DNA from: Pithys albifrons albifrons
Taxonomy: Eukaryota; Chordata; Aves; Passeriformes; Thamnophilidae
Direction: 5' to 3'
Assembly: GCF_047495875.1 (NCBI RefSeq)
Contig: NC_092460.1
Coordinates: 9,786,520 to 9,850,519 of the forward strand
Length of the DNA: 64,000 nucleotides
A program made the translations under genes and the position numbers. This document shows, piece by piece, positions 49,079 to 60,800 of this stretch; within the stretch, counting starts at the first letter, position 1, and the number at the start of each line of letters is the position of its first letter. Below the pieces are notes generated by a model. It was not told the origin of the DNA. It worked only from the letters and a program-made list of their open reading frames with translations, and did not search any database.

Positions 49079-49084
49079 AATAAA
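49079..49084 (+). terminator. ARIH2: Possible distal poly(A) signal of ARIH2
   Basis: AATAAA within an A/T-rich stretch, 1.29 kb beyond the stop codon. It may mark an alternative longer 3' UTR isoform. The sequence alone does not decide between this and the 48170 signal. Confidence 0.3.
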
Positions 49085-49099
49085 AATATGAAAACCTAG

Positions 49100-51060
49100 T
49101 TCATACTAGTAGGGGTTAACATGAAAAGGATTGCTTAAATGCTGATTCTTGCCTGTTTGCTACGGGAAGCAGGCCACATGTTAGGATTTCACAGGCATGT
49201 GTGTAACCTGCACCAGGTTGTTGTTTACAGCCAGTGAGGTGCAGCTGGAGTCTGATCTGAGGAAATCCTCACCTCTGTGGGGAACTCATGGGATTCTCTT
49301 CCATGCTGTATGTGGAAGTGTTGCCTTTGATGCATCCTTGTATTGTTCTTATGAAATGTCACTTGATAAAGATTAAACTGGAGGGGGGGAAAGTGCTAAA
49401 TTCCTGTGTGTCAGAATAATTTAACTCTGCTGTTGGAGCCTCTTTCATGTACCTGAAACATGGAATCCAGGTATTTGCAGCAGGTATGATTGGGCTGTTG
49501 GGTTTTATCAAGAGCGATGCATCAGTGTAAAAAAGGAGTAGCTGTCAAAGGAGCTAATCCTGTAGCCATTCTTGTACACAGCAGAAGAGTTCAAATTGTG
49601 AAGCCTTTTCCTTCCTCCCTCACTTCCCTGGTGTGGGATGTGTCCTCAGGGAACAGGGGAATGTACTGCGAGGAGCTACTGGCCTTGGAGTGGGGCTACA
49701 ACAGAAGGAGCTGAGGGTAGGGAAGGGTTATGGAGAGATGGCTGGAGCCAGGAAGTGGGGCAGGGAGGAAGTCGGTGGTTTCTGGGAGCAGCACTGCTTG
49801 CTGTGCAAGAGATCTCCATAGCTCCTTGTGTTCCTTCACTGTCCTGTTCTGGCTCCCCTCAAGGCTGGAGCTATAAAGGTAGATACATCCTTGCTCCAGC
49901 CACTGTCTCCTGACTTCATTTCCTCTGCTCCCAGCAGCAGCTTCTTTATGTGCTCCTCATGATGTGCTGTAGGAGTCAATCTCTTCCTTCCTCTCCCAAA
50001 TAATTGTCAGAGCCTGGGCAAGCTGGAAGGAATAGCCTGGCGGGGGAGAGTTTGCTGAGACCCCAGCAGTTTGCAGTGCTTAGAACCAGTGTCTAAACTG
50101 TTCTTTAAAAATGTAATGTACGAAGTACTGATAAGGATAAAAGCTGGTGTTCTTGTTGTCTAAAAGTAACTATTTTAACGCCTAATCTCTTTGCAGAACA
50201 ACAACTATGTGGAGTTTCCTAATCCCAAAGAATTACCACTTTGTTACATAATTGTCCAGTTTTGAGCTAGATGAGAATGGGGTTTTGTCTCACTCCTCCT
50301 TCCCTCCCTCCCTCTCTCATGCCCCCACAAAATGCTTTGCTATGAATTGTTGTTTGTAAAGAAGCAAGACCATAGAGCTGTGGCCAGATTTACTGAACAG
50401 GTTGCCGAGATGCTTGGCTGAGGAACAGTCACAGGGATTGCACAGTGCATCCCCTAATTCCTTCAAATTTTCTGAAACCAGAACTTTGTCAACAGTTCCA
50501 TTTATTTTTAAATAACAAAACAAAATACCCTTTCTGAAAGTGGTGAAAGTCCTGGGTTGCACACGCAGATCCTGTTGCTGTACTCTGGGAAAACAACGGG
50601 ACTTGCTTTTGCAGGCCAGGCAGGGTGACTGCTGTCGTGGCGTCACACAGAAACAAACAGGACAAAAGCTGCTCCGTGTGTCAGGTGGCTGACACAGCTC
50701 TAGAGGCAGGTGACAGGAAGGAAACATGTTCTCAATGCCCAAAGACAAGGCCAGTTTTTTTCCCCTCTAATAGGTACACGGCCCTCTTTTGATTCAGCAA
50801 GGTTACATAGATGTGAATAGAAAGTGGCTCAGAAGCCATTAATTCTGAGGTACAAATTTCCCTTTGATGCATTACTGCTACAGACATGGAATGTTTGCTC
50901 TCTTTTCTTTTTTGCACTTGTTACCAGCTCCTGTGCCAGCCCAACGCCTCTCCATCCTTGTATCCGGCACTATTTTATTTCGGCTTTGCTTGTGTTGGTG
51001 CATTGGCTGCCTCATCTCTAATAGTCCTCAGGCTTCCCAGACTGTACCAGAACGTTTTAT
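49100..51060. other. Gap between ARIH2 and P4HTM
   Basis: No exon, repeat family or RNA gene recognised. A pyrimidine-rich CCCT run lies at about 50296-50320. The short ORFs here show no family resemblance. Confidence 0.6.
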
Positions 51061-51501
51061 ACTGAACCACAAACTGCATGACTGCTGCCCTGGGCGCGGC
51101 AAAGGCGCTGTGCCCACCCGCGGACGGGGCAGCAGGAGGTTTCTGTACTATAGTCTTGCACTCTAAATTTTAGACTTTTTAAGCAGGTGAAAAAAAAATA
51201 GAACTTTATTTTTAAATGAGGCACTTGTTCTGGGAATTCCTTTCCTGGCCCCTGTCCGGCGGGGGTCGTGGGCTGTGTGTGTGTGTGTATGGGGTGCTCA
51301 GCGCTGCTGCCACCCCTCGCTTTCCTCCGCAGGCACCGGCGCGGGACAGGGGCGGCGGAGCCCGCCCGGGAGATGGTTGCCAGAGCCGTGCCCGTGGTTT
51401 ATTTGAAATAAATTGTGACTTTCTAACTTGGGCGGTGTCCTGGCAGTTCTTGGCGGGGCCGGGCCGGGCGGGGGCGGCTCCGCGGCTGTGCCCGCCCCCC
51501 G

Positions 51502-51559
51502 TGACGCAGCGCGGGCCGTTGCCGGGTGACGCGGGGCGGGTGACGCGGGGCCGGTGACG
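51502..51559 (+). promoter_or_regulatory. P4HTM: Four TGACG (CRE half-site) repeats before P4HTM
   Basis: TGACG occurs at 51502-51506, 51527-51531, 51541-51545 and 51555-51559. The last three are spaced exactly 14 bp apart within repeats of GGTGACGCGGGGC. They lie 14-71 bp before the ATG, so they overlap the core promoter or 5' UTR. Confidence 0.55.
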
Positions 51560-51572
51560 GCGGGCCGGGGCC

Positions 51573-51827
51573 ATGGCGGCGGCGGCGGAGGTGCCGGCCG
51601 AGGGGCCGCCGCTGCCCGGCCCGCCGGGGGGCCGCCCGCGGCCCGTGTGCTCCCGCCCCTATTTCCTCGTCCTCATGGTCTTCGCGCACCTCTACGTGCT
51701 CAACGTGCTGGGGCTGCTGCTCTTCGTGCACCTCAGCGCCGGCGAGCCCGGCGGGCCGCCCGCCGCCCCCGCTTCGCCGCCGCCGCCGCCGCCCGCCCGA
51801 GCCCTGCCGCGCCTCGAGGGCATCAAG
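51573..51827 (+). CDS. P4HTM: P4HTM coding exon 1
   Basis: 85 codons with an Ala-rich start, cytosolic tail, the membrane helix, and a linker with a run of seven prolines (GCC/CCG repeats). It ends LPRLEGIK. The donor is AAG|GCAAGG, a GC rather than GT donor. Confidence 0.92.
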
Positions 51828-54800
51828 GCAAGGCCGCCACCCGCGGGCCGGGGCCGGGGCTGGGGCCGGGGCCGCCGCTGACCACTGCTCTCCCCGCAGG
51901 TGGGCCACACGCAGCGGGTGGAGCTGGTGCCCGGCAGGGCCCACGCCGTGCGCACCCTCAGCCTCAAGCCGCTGCTCTTCGGTGAGTACCGGCCCGGCGG
52001 GGTGTCAGCCTGTCTGTCTGTGTCTGTCTGTCTGTGCGTGTCTGTCTGTGGGTGTCTGTCTGTCTATCTGTGTGAGCCTGTCTGTGTGTGCCTGTCTGTA
52101 TGTCTGTCTGTCCGTGTGTGCCTGTCTGTCTGTCTGTCTGACACCCGCTGCTGCCTCGCACCCACTCGCAGGAAGTGACTCCTCCTCCCCGCCCCCCGCC
52201 CCGTGCTCTGCCCTTGGGGGCTGCGGTGAAAAGAGCGTTGGTTTCGTTTAAGGCATTTTGATACTTGTTCGCAGAGGTTACTTGGTTATGGATGGCCCAC
52301 TCTGAAGAATTTGGAAGATTAACCTTTCCAGGATTTTCAGATTCCATTTAAAAATACCCAGAATAGACAGCAGGTCACTGGTGAGGGCCTCAAAGAAGCT
52401 GCACAGTATTAGGAAGGGGCAAGTGATCCCCAAACTTTTGCTAATAAATTATGAGAAAGCAATTTAGCGTTGGTGCTTCAACGCTGAGGAAATGAGTAAC
52501 AGGAGAATTGATAGATTACATGTCTTCCACCATTTTCCATACTGTTCTAGATTTGTCTTTATTTTTGGCTACTCTCATACACAACCACATAACATCCATC
52601 TCTCATATTTTAGAACCTTCTTTACCTTTCTGTGATTTTTTTGCTATAACTGGTAAAGTCTCATTAATTGAACTCTGTGTTCTGGAAATCCACTGAGAAT
52701 ATTCAAATTAATTTGGTGGAGGACAGGTCATTACAAAATTCCTACTACTTCAAAGTCAGAGAAAACCTGTTGTCTCTGAAAATACAGTGTAGAGAATCTT
52801 TCAAATGCTTTCTTAATAATATAAATAGAGGGTTCTTTTCTGATTCTAAATAGATTATATGCACCAAAAGCCTGAGCATACATGTCTTATTAAACTTCAT
52901 TAAATATCTGGAAGAAATATACATACAAAGTCCCTTTGTCATTTCTACATGTCTGATACTCATGGCTTGCACATTTCTTGGTGGATTTCTGTTTGTCATG
53001 AAACAGATACTGGAACTCCACATACCCCACAGCATCACAAAACTGATGTCAGTTCCAGAACTATGATCTGGGGAAATCACTCTGGTTTTCACTCAGGAAA
53101 ACTCCTGTTTCCACCTTCCCAGCCCTACCAGTACCACAGAAGTGAAAGAGTTGATCCTGGACTGCAAGGAAGGTGCTGACGGTGATATAAGGCAGGTTGG
53201 TCCTGGCAGCAGCGATCCCCAAATTTTTAGCTTGTTCCAGCACCTCCGTTGGTTCTGAGAGAAGCTTTGCTCCCTGAGGATGCCATCACACAGTGACAGA
53301 CATTCCCCATTTGAGATGCCAGAGGAGCCTGTTCTCCTTTGTCATCCGATAAGGACTCCCTTATTTAGAAACTGCAAGTTGCAAGACAGCTCTTATCTCC
53401 TGAATGAACCTGCCAGGAGCCAGCTCTGACTTTAAAAGACTTTCAGAGACTTCTCTATCTATGCAAACAGTACCAATCTAATTCAGATGGTTTTAAAACC
53501 TTAATTTATTGTATCTCTGTTGTCTAAATTAGTGGAAGTGTGTATTTAACTTGGTTGTGTTTGATAAACACGGAAGTTCTTAGCAAAGACTCTTGTGTTT
53601 CTGGGCATTTAACACAAAGTGCTGTGGCACATGAGAGCCAATTTAGAGAAGCAGTGACTGGTCTGTGATCTTACTTTCAGCAGAGACCACAGCAGACACT
53701 CATGAATGACTTAATGTGAGCTCTGGGCTTTGGAGCATGGGCTGAGCACCGTAGGGGAACTTGTGGTTTGTTTTTTAAATGTGAGTAAATCACATCTGCA
53801 TCAAACCCAAGCTTTCATTTCATGAAGCTATGAAAAAATCCCTGCCCTATTTTTTCCCCCCTCTGGCTACAAGGCATCATTTCTAAAGCTTGTAAGTCAG
53901 ACCATCTGTGCACTTTTGAGTTGGGAAACACTAGTAATCAAATAACCCTATTAATGGAAAACAAATCAGACAAAGCCTTTTCAACCTCCAGAGCTTTTAT
54001 GTTCAGTTGTGTTTTCCAAACGTCTGTTCAGAAGATGCTGCCATTGCAGGGACCACCTGACAGCAGATTCTGTGGATTGGGCAGCAGTGGGGAGGAATAA
54101 AATTAGGAGATTTCTCTGGTTTACTTCTGAGCCTCAGGGAAGAGAAGTAATCACTGCACGAATGTCAGGGCACAGCTGAGTTCCAGTGTGAGTGTGTAAG
54201 CGCTCACTCAGCCCACACTGGCGTGAGGAGGAGCCCACGCCGTGGGTTGTTGCTGAGCTGTACGAGCACAGGGCGGCGATGTGTCTCCATCAAACCGGGC
54301 GGCGGCCACAGCCGAGGCTGCAGGCGGCACCAACCAACCTGCCAAAGGCTGGTTTTCCCCCTTACTGGTTTTTATTTAAGCCCCAGGTTTAAGCGACTGT
54401 TGGAAACTTTCCATGGACAGTGCTTTGTTAGGCAGTAGAAATCCAACTCGTTTTCTCATTTGGGGATTTGCTGTTTTCTGCTCTGTGGTTGAGTGCCAGA
54501 GCTATGGCTGTGTGTTCCCCTGCAGGGACTGACAGCCCTGCTTGGATGAGAGTGAGCTGCAGAGGACTTGGTGAGGCTGTTTTCCCATCTCTTCTGTTTT
54601 CCTTGTGTGCAGGTGGAAGGCCAGGCAGCTGTGCAACGTTTCTCCCCTGCAAGTATCTCCTCCTCTGCTGTGTCTGGGCTCACCTCCCAGTCCTGAGCAA
54701 AGCTGCCTCTCACACCAAAGCAGAGCTTTGGACAGCTGATTTTTCACTCACACTCTGCTCTTTCTCAAGGCTCTTGTAATATCCCCATTACCAGAATCTT

Positions 54801-57800
54801 ATGGTCCAAACTGAATTTTTGATGTTGGAAAATGGTTTTCCCTCAGAAACCCTCAGCTGTCTTTGCTCTGTGCCTTTCCTGCTTGAGAATGGCTGTTTTC
54901 TTTTACTTGTGCAGATGCTCTGCAGCTCTCAGTGCAGGAAGCTGAAGGGACAGCCTGAGAGACTGCTCAAGAGCAGGAGTTTAGTATGCATTTTTTAAGT
55001 GGCTAGGCATTGCCAGAGTGGGTTCCTCACCCCCATAATTTACCTTTGTTCAAGAGCTTTTTAAAGTATTTGCTCAATTACATAAAAAGTACCAGCAGTC
55101 AGGAAGTCTCTCATGTGATCCCTGGGCAGAAAGCACTCAGGCACTTGAACAGCATCAATGTCTCAGGGTCAGGTAATGAAGCCGAAATACCAGCTCTGAT
55201 GACAAGAACTAGAGGAACTGTTACTACAGCTCTTCTACTTTGTGCTCACCTGCAGAGTTTTGTTTTGTTGTAATGTTGGATCCTACACAAAGCTGTCCAT
55301 CACATGTCCTGGATCTGCAGAGCCTTGTTAGAGGAACATGTTAAACCTGCATCCTTAAGCTCTGTCTCAGTAAAACAGGGATCTGTAGTGAGGCTCTATC
55401 TGTGGACTATGACTGCTTCAAATCACCTAGAAATATTGACTGTCCATCTCCAAAACACCACCTGCCAGGGAAAGGAGTATTCTAGCCATAGGGAAGGAGC
55501 AGTTTCTTATTGCTGGAACTGAGACTTTTCAGACCTTCCGTCCCGCCTGTTCGGGGCAGCGGTGATGTTTCCACCTCCGCACCGCCTGGTGCAGGTTCCT
55601 GTTCCTCTTCTGCCAGGCGTAGGCCTTGTTCACCACCACCTTGTCACTCTGCACCTCGCCGCTCACCACGAACACCCCGGCGTGAGTGCCTCGCATGATG
55701 TTGTGGGCGCAGGTGGCATCAATGTCCAGCCACTGCTGGAGCCTGGAGGGGATTTCAGTCCTGAGGAGCGGGCCGTGCTTCAGCACCTCCACCCTGGAGG
55801 GGTCCAGGTCAAAGTCTGAGATGGTGGTGGTCGTGTTCTTCCTCAGGATTCGGATTTTTACTGCTGCAGGGGTTGAAAAAAGAGCTGTTAGTTCTCTTTA
55901 CTTTTCATAGCTCTCACCTACTTAAGCACAAAGAGCCAGCTCAAGGTTTCTCTGCTGTGTGTAATGTGGGGACACATCGGTCCAGGTTCTTGTAATTGCA
56001 GTGCACTTGTAAAAGTTCTCATCTGAGGTCAGTTTCCAGTACTGAACACTGTTCTTGGAGTCATAGAATCATTTAGGTTGGAAGAGACATCCAAGGTCTT
56101 TGAGTCCAGCCATTAATTCAGCGCTGCCCAGGCTACCACGAAACCACATCCCCAGGTGCCTCATCCACATGTCTGTTAAATACTTTCAGGAATGGTGACT
56201 CAACCACTTTCCTGGGCAGCCTGTTCCAGGGTCTGACAATCCTTTCAGTGACGATGTTTTTCCTAATACCCAATCTGAACCTCTCTAGTGCAGCTTGAAG
56301 CCTTTTCCTTTTGTCCTACTGCCTGTTACTTGGGAGAAGAGACTTCCTTCTCCTTCTCACTCCATTTTCCTCATGAAACTGGCAAAGGTGTATCAGCAGC
56401 ACTGCATGGGCAGAAACCCTGTGGGAAGCACGGGCACAAGCAGGCAGATACATCAAAGTCTTGGTCTCATGCTAATTGACTTTTCTCTGAACTGGGATTT
56501 CAGGAGGTGACATGACTGACAGCTGCCTGGGATTTGTAACTTTTTTATTAAAAGATACTTTTATATGTTGGTCAGTATATTGAAAACTTCCAGGTAATTG
56601 AGCAGAGCCAGTGCTGCTGCCTGCTTGGGCTGGGAGAGGGACTTAAACAACCATGTTGAAGCTTGAAATAGCCAACATGGATTTTGCTAAAGGTTGATTG
56701 AAACGTTAGTCTCAAAGGCAAAACCAGAATAGGGCTTATTTTTGGCAGCCACAGGTGAAAACCAAATCAGAGCCCATGGAAATAAAGCAGGTCTTCACCT
56801 TTGGTGCTGCCTGGAGCTGGGCCCTCCTGCCCACAGGTAAGGTGAGACCTGAAAATATCTGGTATCTGCTGTAAAAGCTGTGATTGCTCCGACTCAGTAT
56901 ATTGTGACAAAGCTGTTTTCTGTCCATGCCACTGCTTGGCTGCTGGAGGGAACAGCAGCAATTGAGAGCAACACAGGGGTACTCACCAAAATCATTGGCA
57001 CAGAGGCTTTCCAGGATCTCCCTGGCAGTGCTGGCCTCCTCAAGCTCACAGTCCTTGCAGCTGGCTCGAGGCACTGCTGCAACAGAAATTTCATTATAAC
57101 ACCCTTGTCAAGCTTCACTGGAAAAGACACAGTGAAATATTGAGATCTGCAAATGGTGCCTTGCTGCTTCCAAGTGATGCTTCTTCCTGAGCCACCCAGT
57201 CCCTGGAGGGACATGTGAAACTGCCAGGGTGGGAAGTGTCAAGCTCCCCTTCCAGTGGCTGGGGCAGGTCCTGCTTGTTGTGCTTTGTTCAGGCTTGTGT
57301 GTCTTGCTTCGTGTTAAAGCAGAGTGAAAATGCTTAGTGAAACTCTAGTTTGGATGAAACAGCAAAGCCAGTGCTGTGGCCACACTCCATCCAGTGATGC
57401 TGAAATGATGTTGAAATGTCTGTTCTCCCCTTAACTGCTCTTGAATCTCCCCCAGTGTTCATCAGTATCTGGGTGTTTAATTTAGTCTTTCAGACAGATT
57501 TTTTAATGCTGTAACTCATGTCTGCACAGGCTAACACCTCTGTGTGGTGTTTCCTAATGTTTAAAGGGAAGGCTTGCAAAACATTTCTTTTTGCATGTTC
57601 TTAAACCCCTGGACACAACTGAAAGATCAGAGCTGCAGCTCTGTAGCTCCACTGGAAGCACATCTCACTGCTGGGAGCCTGCACTCCATGAGCTCTCCTG
57701 CTGTGCCTGGGCTGGAGGCTTTACAGCCATTCCTTCCCTCTGCCCCAAACCCTGCGGGGCCTGATGGCGCCCAGGGAGCTCATGAATACAGCAGAGAGAG

Positions 57801-60800
57801 GAACAAGCCACAGTCAATGTTATGCTAATTTTCTAGAAACAGTTCTCAGAGAGAACAAAACTACAATTTATAACTTTTTTTTAAATACGGCTTAAACCCA
57901 GAAATATTCAGAATAGAAATAAGTCATAGGATTGTCCTTTTGAGCTTTCAGTGTTACACATTGGAAAATACATGAGAAAAAACTCCTTACTTCTCCTGGC
58001 AGAGGAATTTTCATCCATGGAGACTGCTGCAATGCACAGCTCGTGATCTGCAGGGAACTTGTTGCAGTTCAGGATTTCGGGCCAGGGGTAGCCGTAACAA
58101 GCCATGACGGGCGCGCAGCTCCTCTTGACGGCTTCGCAGAGGCTGCGGCAGGGGTAGATGAGCCTGGGGAGGGGATGGGGGTTCAGCACTGCCACACCCT
58201 TGCCAACAGGCTGAGGGTCAAGCCCTGGCACCACTGCTGCCCACAGGGCTGTGTTGCACACTGCAGTGCTTGCAGGAGATTTGAGGATCTTCGATTTTTT
58301 TGAACATTCATGTGCAGACAGCAAACAAATTTCTGAGGACAAGGAGGGATGAGGCTGTTTGAGGCTGCTGCCAGAAGCCCTTCACCCCCCACCAGGGATC
58401 TTGTCTAGTTGTGCAAAGGCTGCTTACCTTTACAGGTGCCTGATTAGATACCCCGTTTTCCTTAGCACCTCTGTACTTTAAGGGCTGCACCTCAGAACTG
58501 GGGATTTCTTTCGCTGCTGGAACTGTTGGGCTGAGAAACCCCTACATGTTCAGGGCAGGAGCTGGGGTGAGGAGCTGCACAGGAGGTGGGAGGTGAAGCT
58601 GGTGGGTGCCAGCAGCTACTGCAGCGTATGAGGGATGGCCAGGGGATGTGGCAGCAGTGCCTGGGGTGGGAGAGCAGGAGACTCTAAAGGAGGAAAGGTA
58701 ATGTTGCTGCTCCTACAAGATGGAATGCTCATGTTTCCCTGTCAGACAGGTGTTCCCTGCTGGGTAATCCAATTGCCCCTCACCTCGTGAGGGGCAGCAC
58801 AACTTCCTGGGGACTGCTCTGGTCACATCACATCCATTTTCTCTCCAGAGGCACATGTAGTTGTTCTCTTGGGGAAATGTAACTGTTACAGCTGAAATAA
58901 CTTGTAAAAACATCTTACCTGTCCAAGCAGATTGGTGCAAAGAGGGAGCAGAGGAAAATCCTTGCATCTGGGTGGCACTCCCTGGCCAGCAAGGGCAGCC
59001 AGCTGGAAGACTGCTGGATGACTTCTGTCATGGTCTCATGCTCCAGCAGATTGGGGATCCTCATCTCAGAGTAGCCGATATCGTAGCACAAGGCCATGCG
59101 GTGTGGAATGGGCAGGCAGCTGGAGGATCTCCTCAGGTAGCTCGCCCAGGCTCCTGGAGAGCCCCAGGGCAGCAGCCACACCAAGAGTCCCAGCAGCCAT
59201 GGGCCACCCGCCCTGGAGGGGAGCCTGTGGTGGGCTGTGACCATGCTCAGAGTGGGAGTATGGGCAGTGCACCCTGGACTGAGCTACTCCTGACTGTGGG
59301 ACGCCTTTTATAGCCTACGAGCCACCTCTCTGTCAATCCATCCTCATTAAGTGCGGCCCTTTCAGAGCCCTCATGGGGAAGACAATGCTCCAATTTTCAT
59401 TTGCCAGTGGCCCCGATTGTTTGTATTTTAGCAGGGGTTTGGCTTAGATCAGCAGGTGTGGAAATGAGGGCAGTTGGGGAGGGATAAATTACTTGGCCCA
59501 TGTGTCTTGGGGCTCTTTCAGCCGAGATTGAATCTCTGTTTGACACCAGTGCTCCAACCCATCCCCTTTCTCTTGCTCCAGGATTAGTCATTATTTCATA
59601 AACCCCAATGTTTTCCTCTCTTTTGTTTTTTGTAAAAGCAATCAAGTGTTGCTCAAAGTCAATTAGAAGGCATTTGTTCAGCTGGATCTATTGTTGAGCA
59701 GGCAGGGAGATAGGATGGTCTCACAGCCAGAAGTTAACTGTTTAGGAGAGCTGAGGGCAGAGAGGAACTCATTTGCAGCTGTGGAGCCAGGTTGTTTGTG
59801 GATGGGATTGGCAGCTCTCAGCTGGAAGCCCCCTCACCTTGCAACCTGCAGGACAGTGTGCTCTCTGCTTAGCAGAGTTCCTGCTTCATTCTGAAATCCT
59901 GTTACTACCGCTGAAGAGCGCAATTGTCCTTCCTCCAGCACGCAATTAAGATTCCAAAATCCATCATTATTGTAGCCCAGTTTGGGGAACTGGAAATACT
60001 GGGGGCACTGGTTGCCAGCGCACACAGTTCATTTGGACCTGGTGCTGTGCCACGAGGTTCAAACTGGTCAGTGGAAGCTCCAGCTCTGAAGTGTCCTCTG
60101 GCACAAGGACCCTGCGCTGCCTGAGGCGGAAATTGCTTCCTTGGAGGCTGTTACAGATACAGCTGGCTGCATTGTGTTCTGGGGCTCATTCTCTACAGGG
60201 TCTGTAGTTAGCAAGAAGCCAACTGCTTATTGACAGCTTGAGCTGATGTGGTTGATTTCAGGTCATGGAAGTAATAAATTTCCCCCCTCCCCATTTGAAG
60301 ATTACTGTTCTAGTTGATCTGTCATGTGTCCTTCGCACATTGCTGCAGGATCTCCAGGGAGCTGCAATTTGGAGAGCAAGACCTTGGGTCTAGGAGCACT
60401 TAGATTTGTCCTGCATTGGTGGCTTTTCTTTTCCTTTTAAAAAATCTCAGCAGCTGGTAACAAGATCAGCACTGCAGTGACAGACACCAGCCAGGAGGAT
60501 CCTCTCCACCTTCTGGGCCACAGTCTAACTGTGCTCTGGAATGGGACCTTGCCAAGTGCATGACCAGTGTACCTTGCAATCTTCTCATGGTCATCAGTGG
60601 ATTCCTCTGCATTTAAATTTGCTTGGGATCCTGGAATGGCCTGATCGCTGCTGGGTTTGTGCTGCAAAGGAAAGCTGGTGATACCTGGGTATGGAGTGCA
60701 GCATCCTCCATGTGCAGCACCTTCCCTTTTAATATTGCATTTGAAGACTGTTTTTAGTGGGGAATCAAGGGAGTGAGTGGGAAAATATTAGAATTTTTCT

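Larger units (their letters stand above)
51080..52010. promoter_or_regulatory. P4HTM: CpG island at the P4HTM 5' end
   Basis: GC- and CpG-rich sequence rises from about 51080 and is densest at 51440-52000, covering the promoter and P4HTM exons 1-2. A short TG run (about 51274-51289) and an AT-rich patch (51397-51416) interrupt it. No TATA box is seen. Confidence 0.8.

Noticed and set aside
51982..52251. Cys/Val/Ser/Leu-rich frames over 51982-52347
   Set aside because: They are translations of the (CTGT)n microsatellite.
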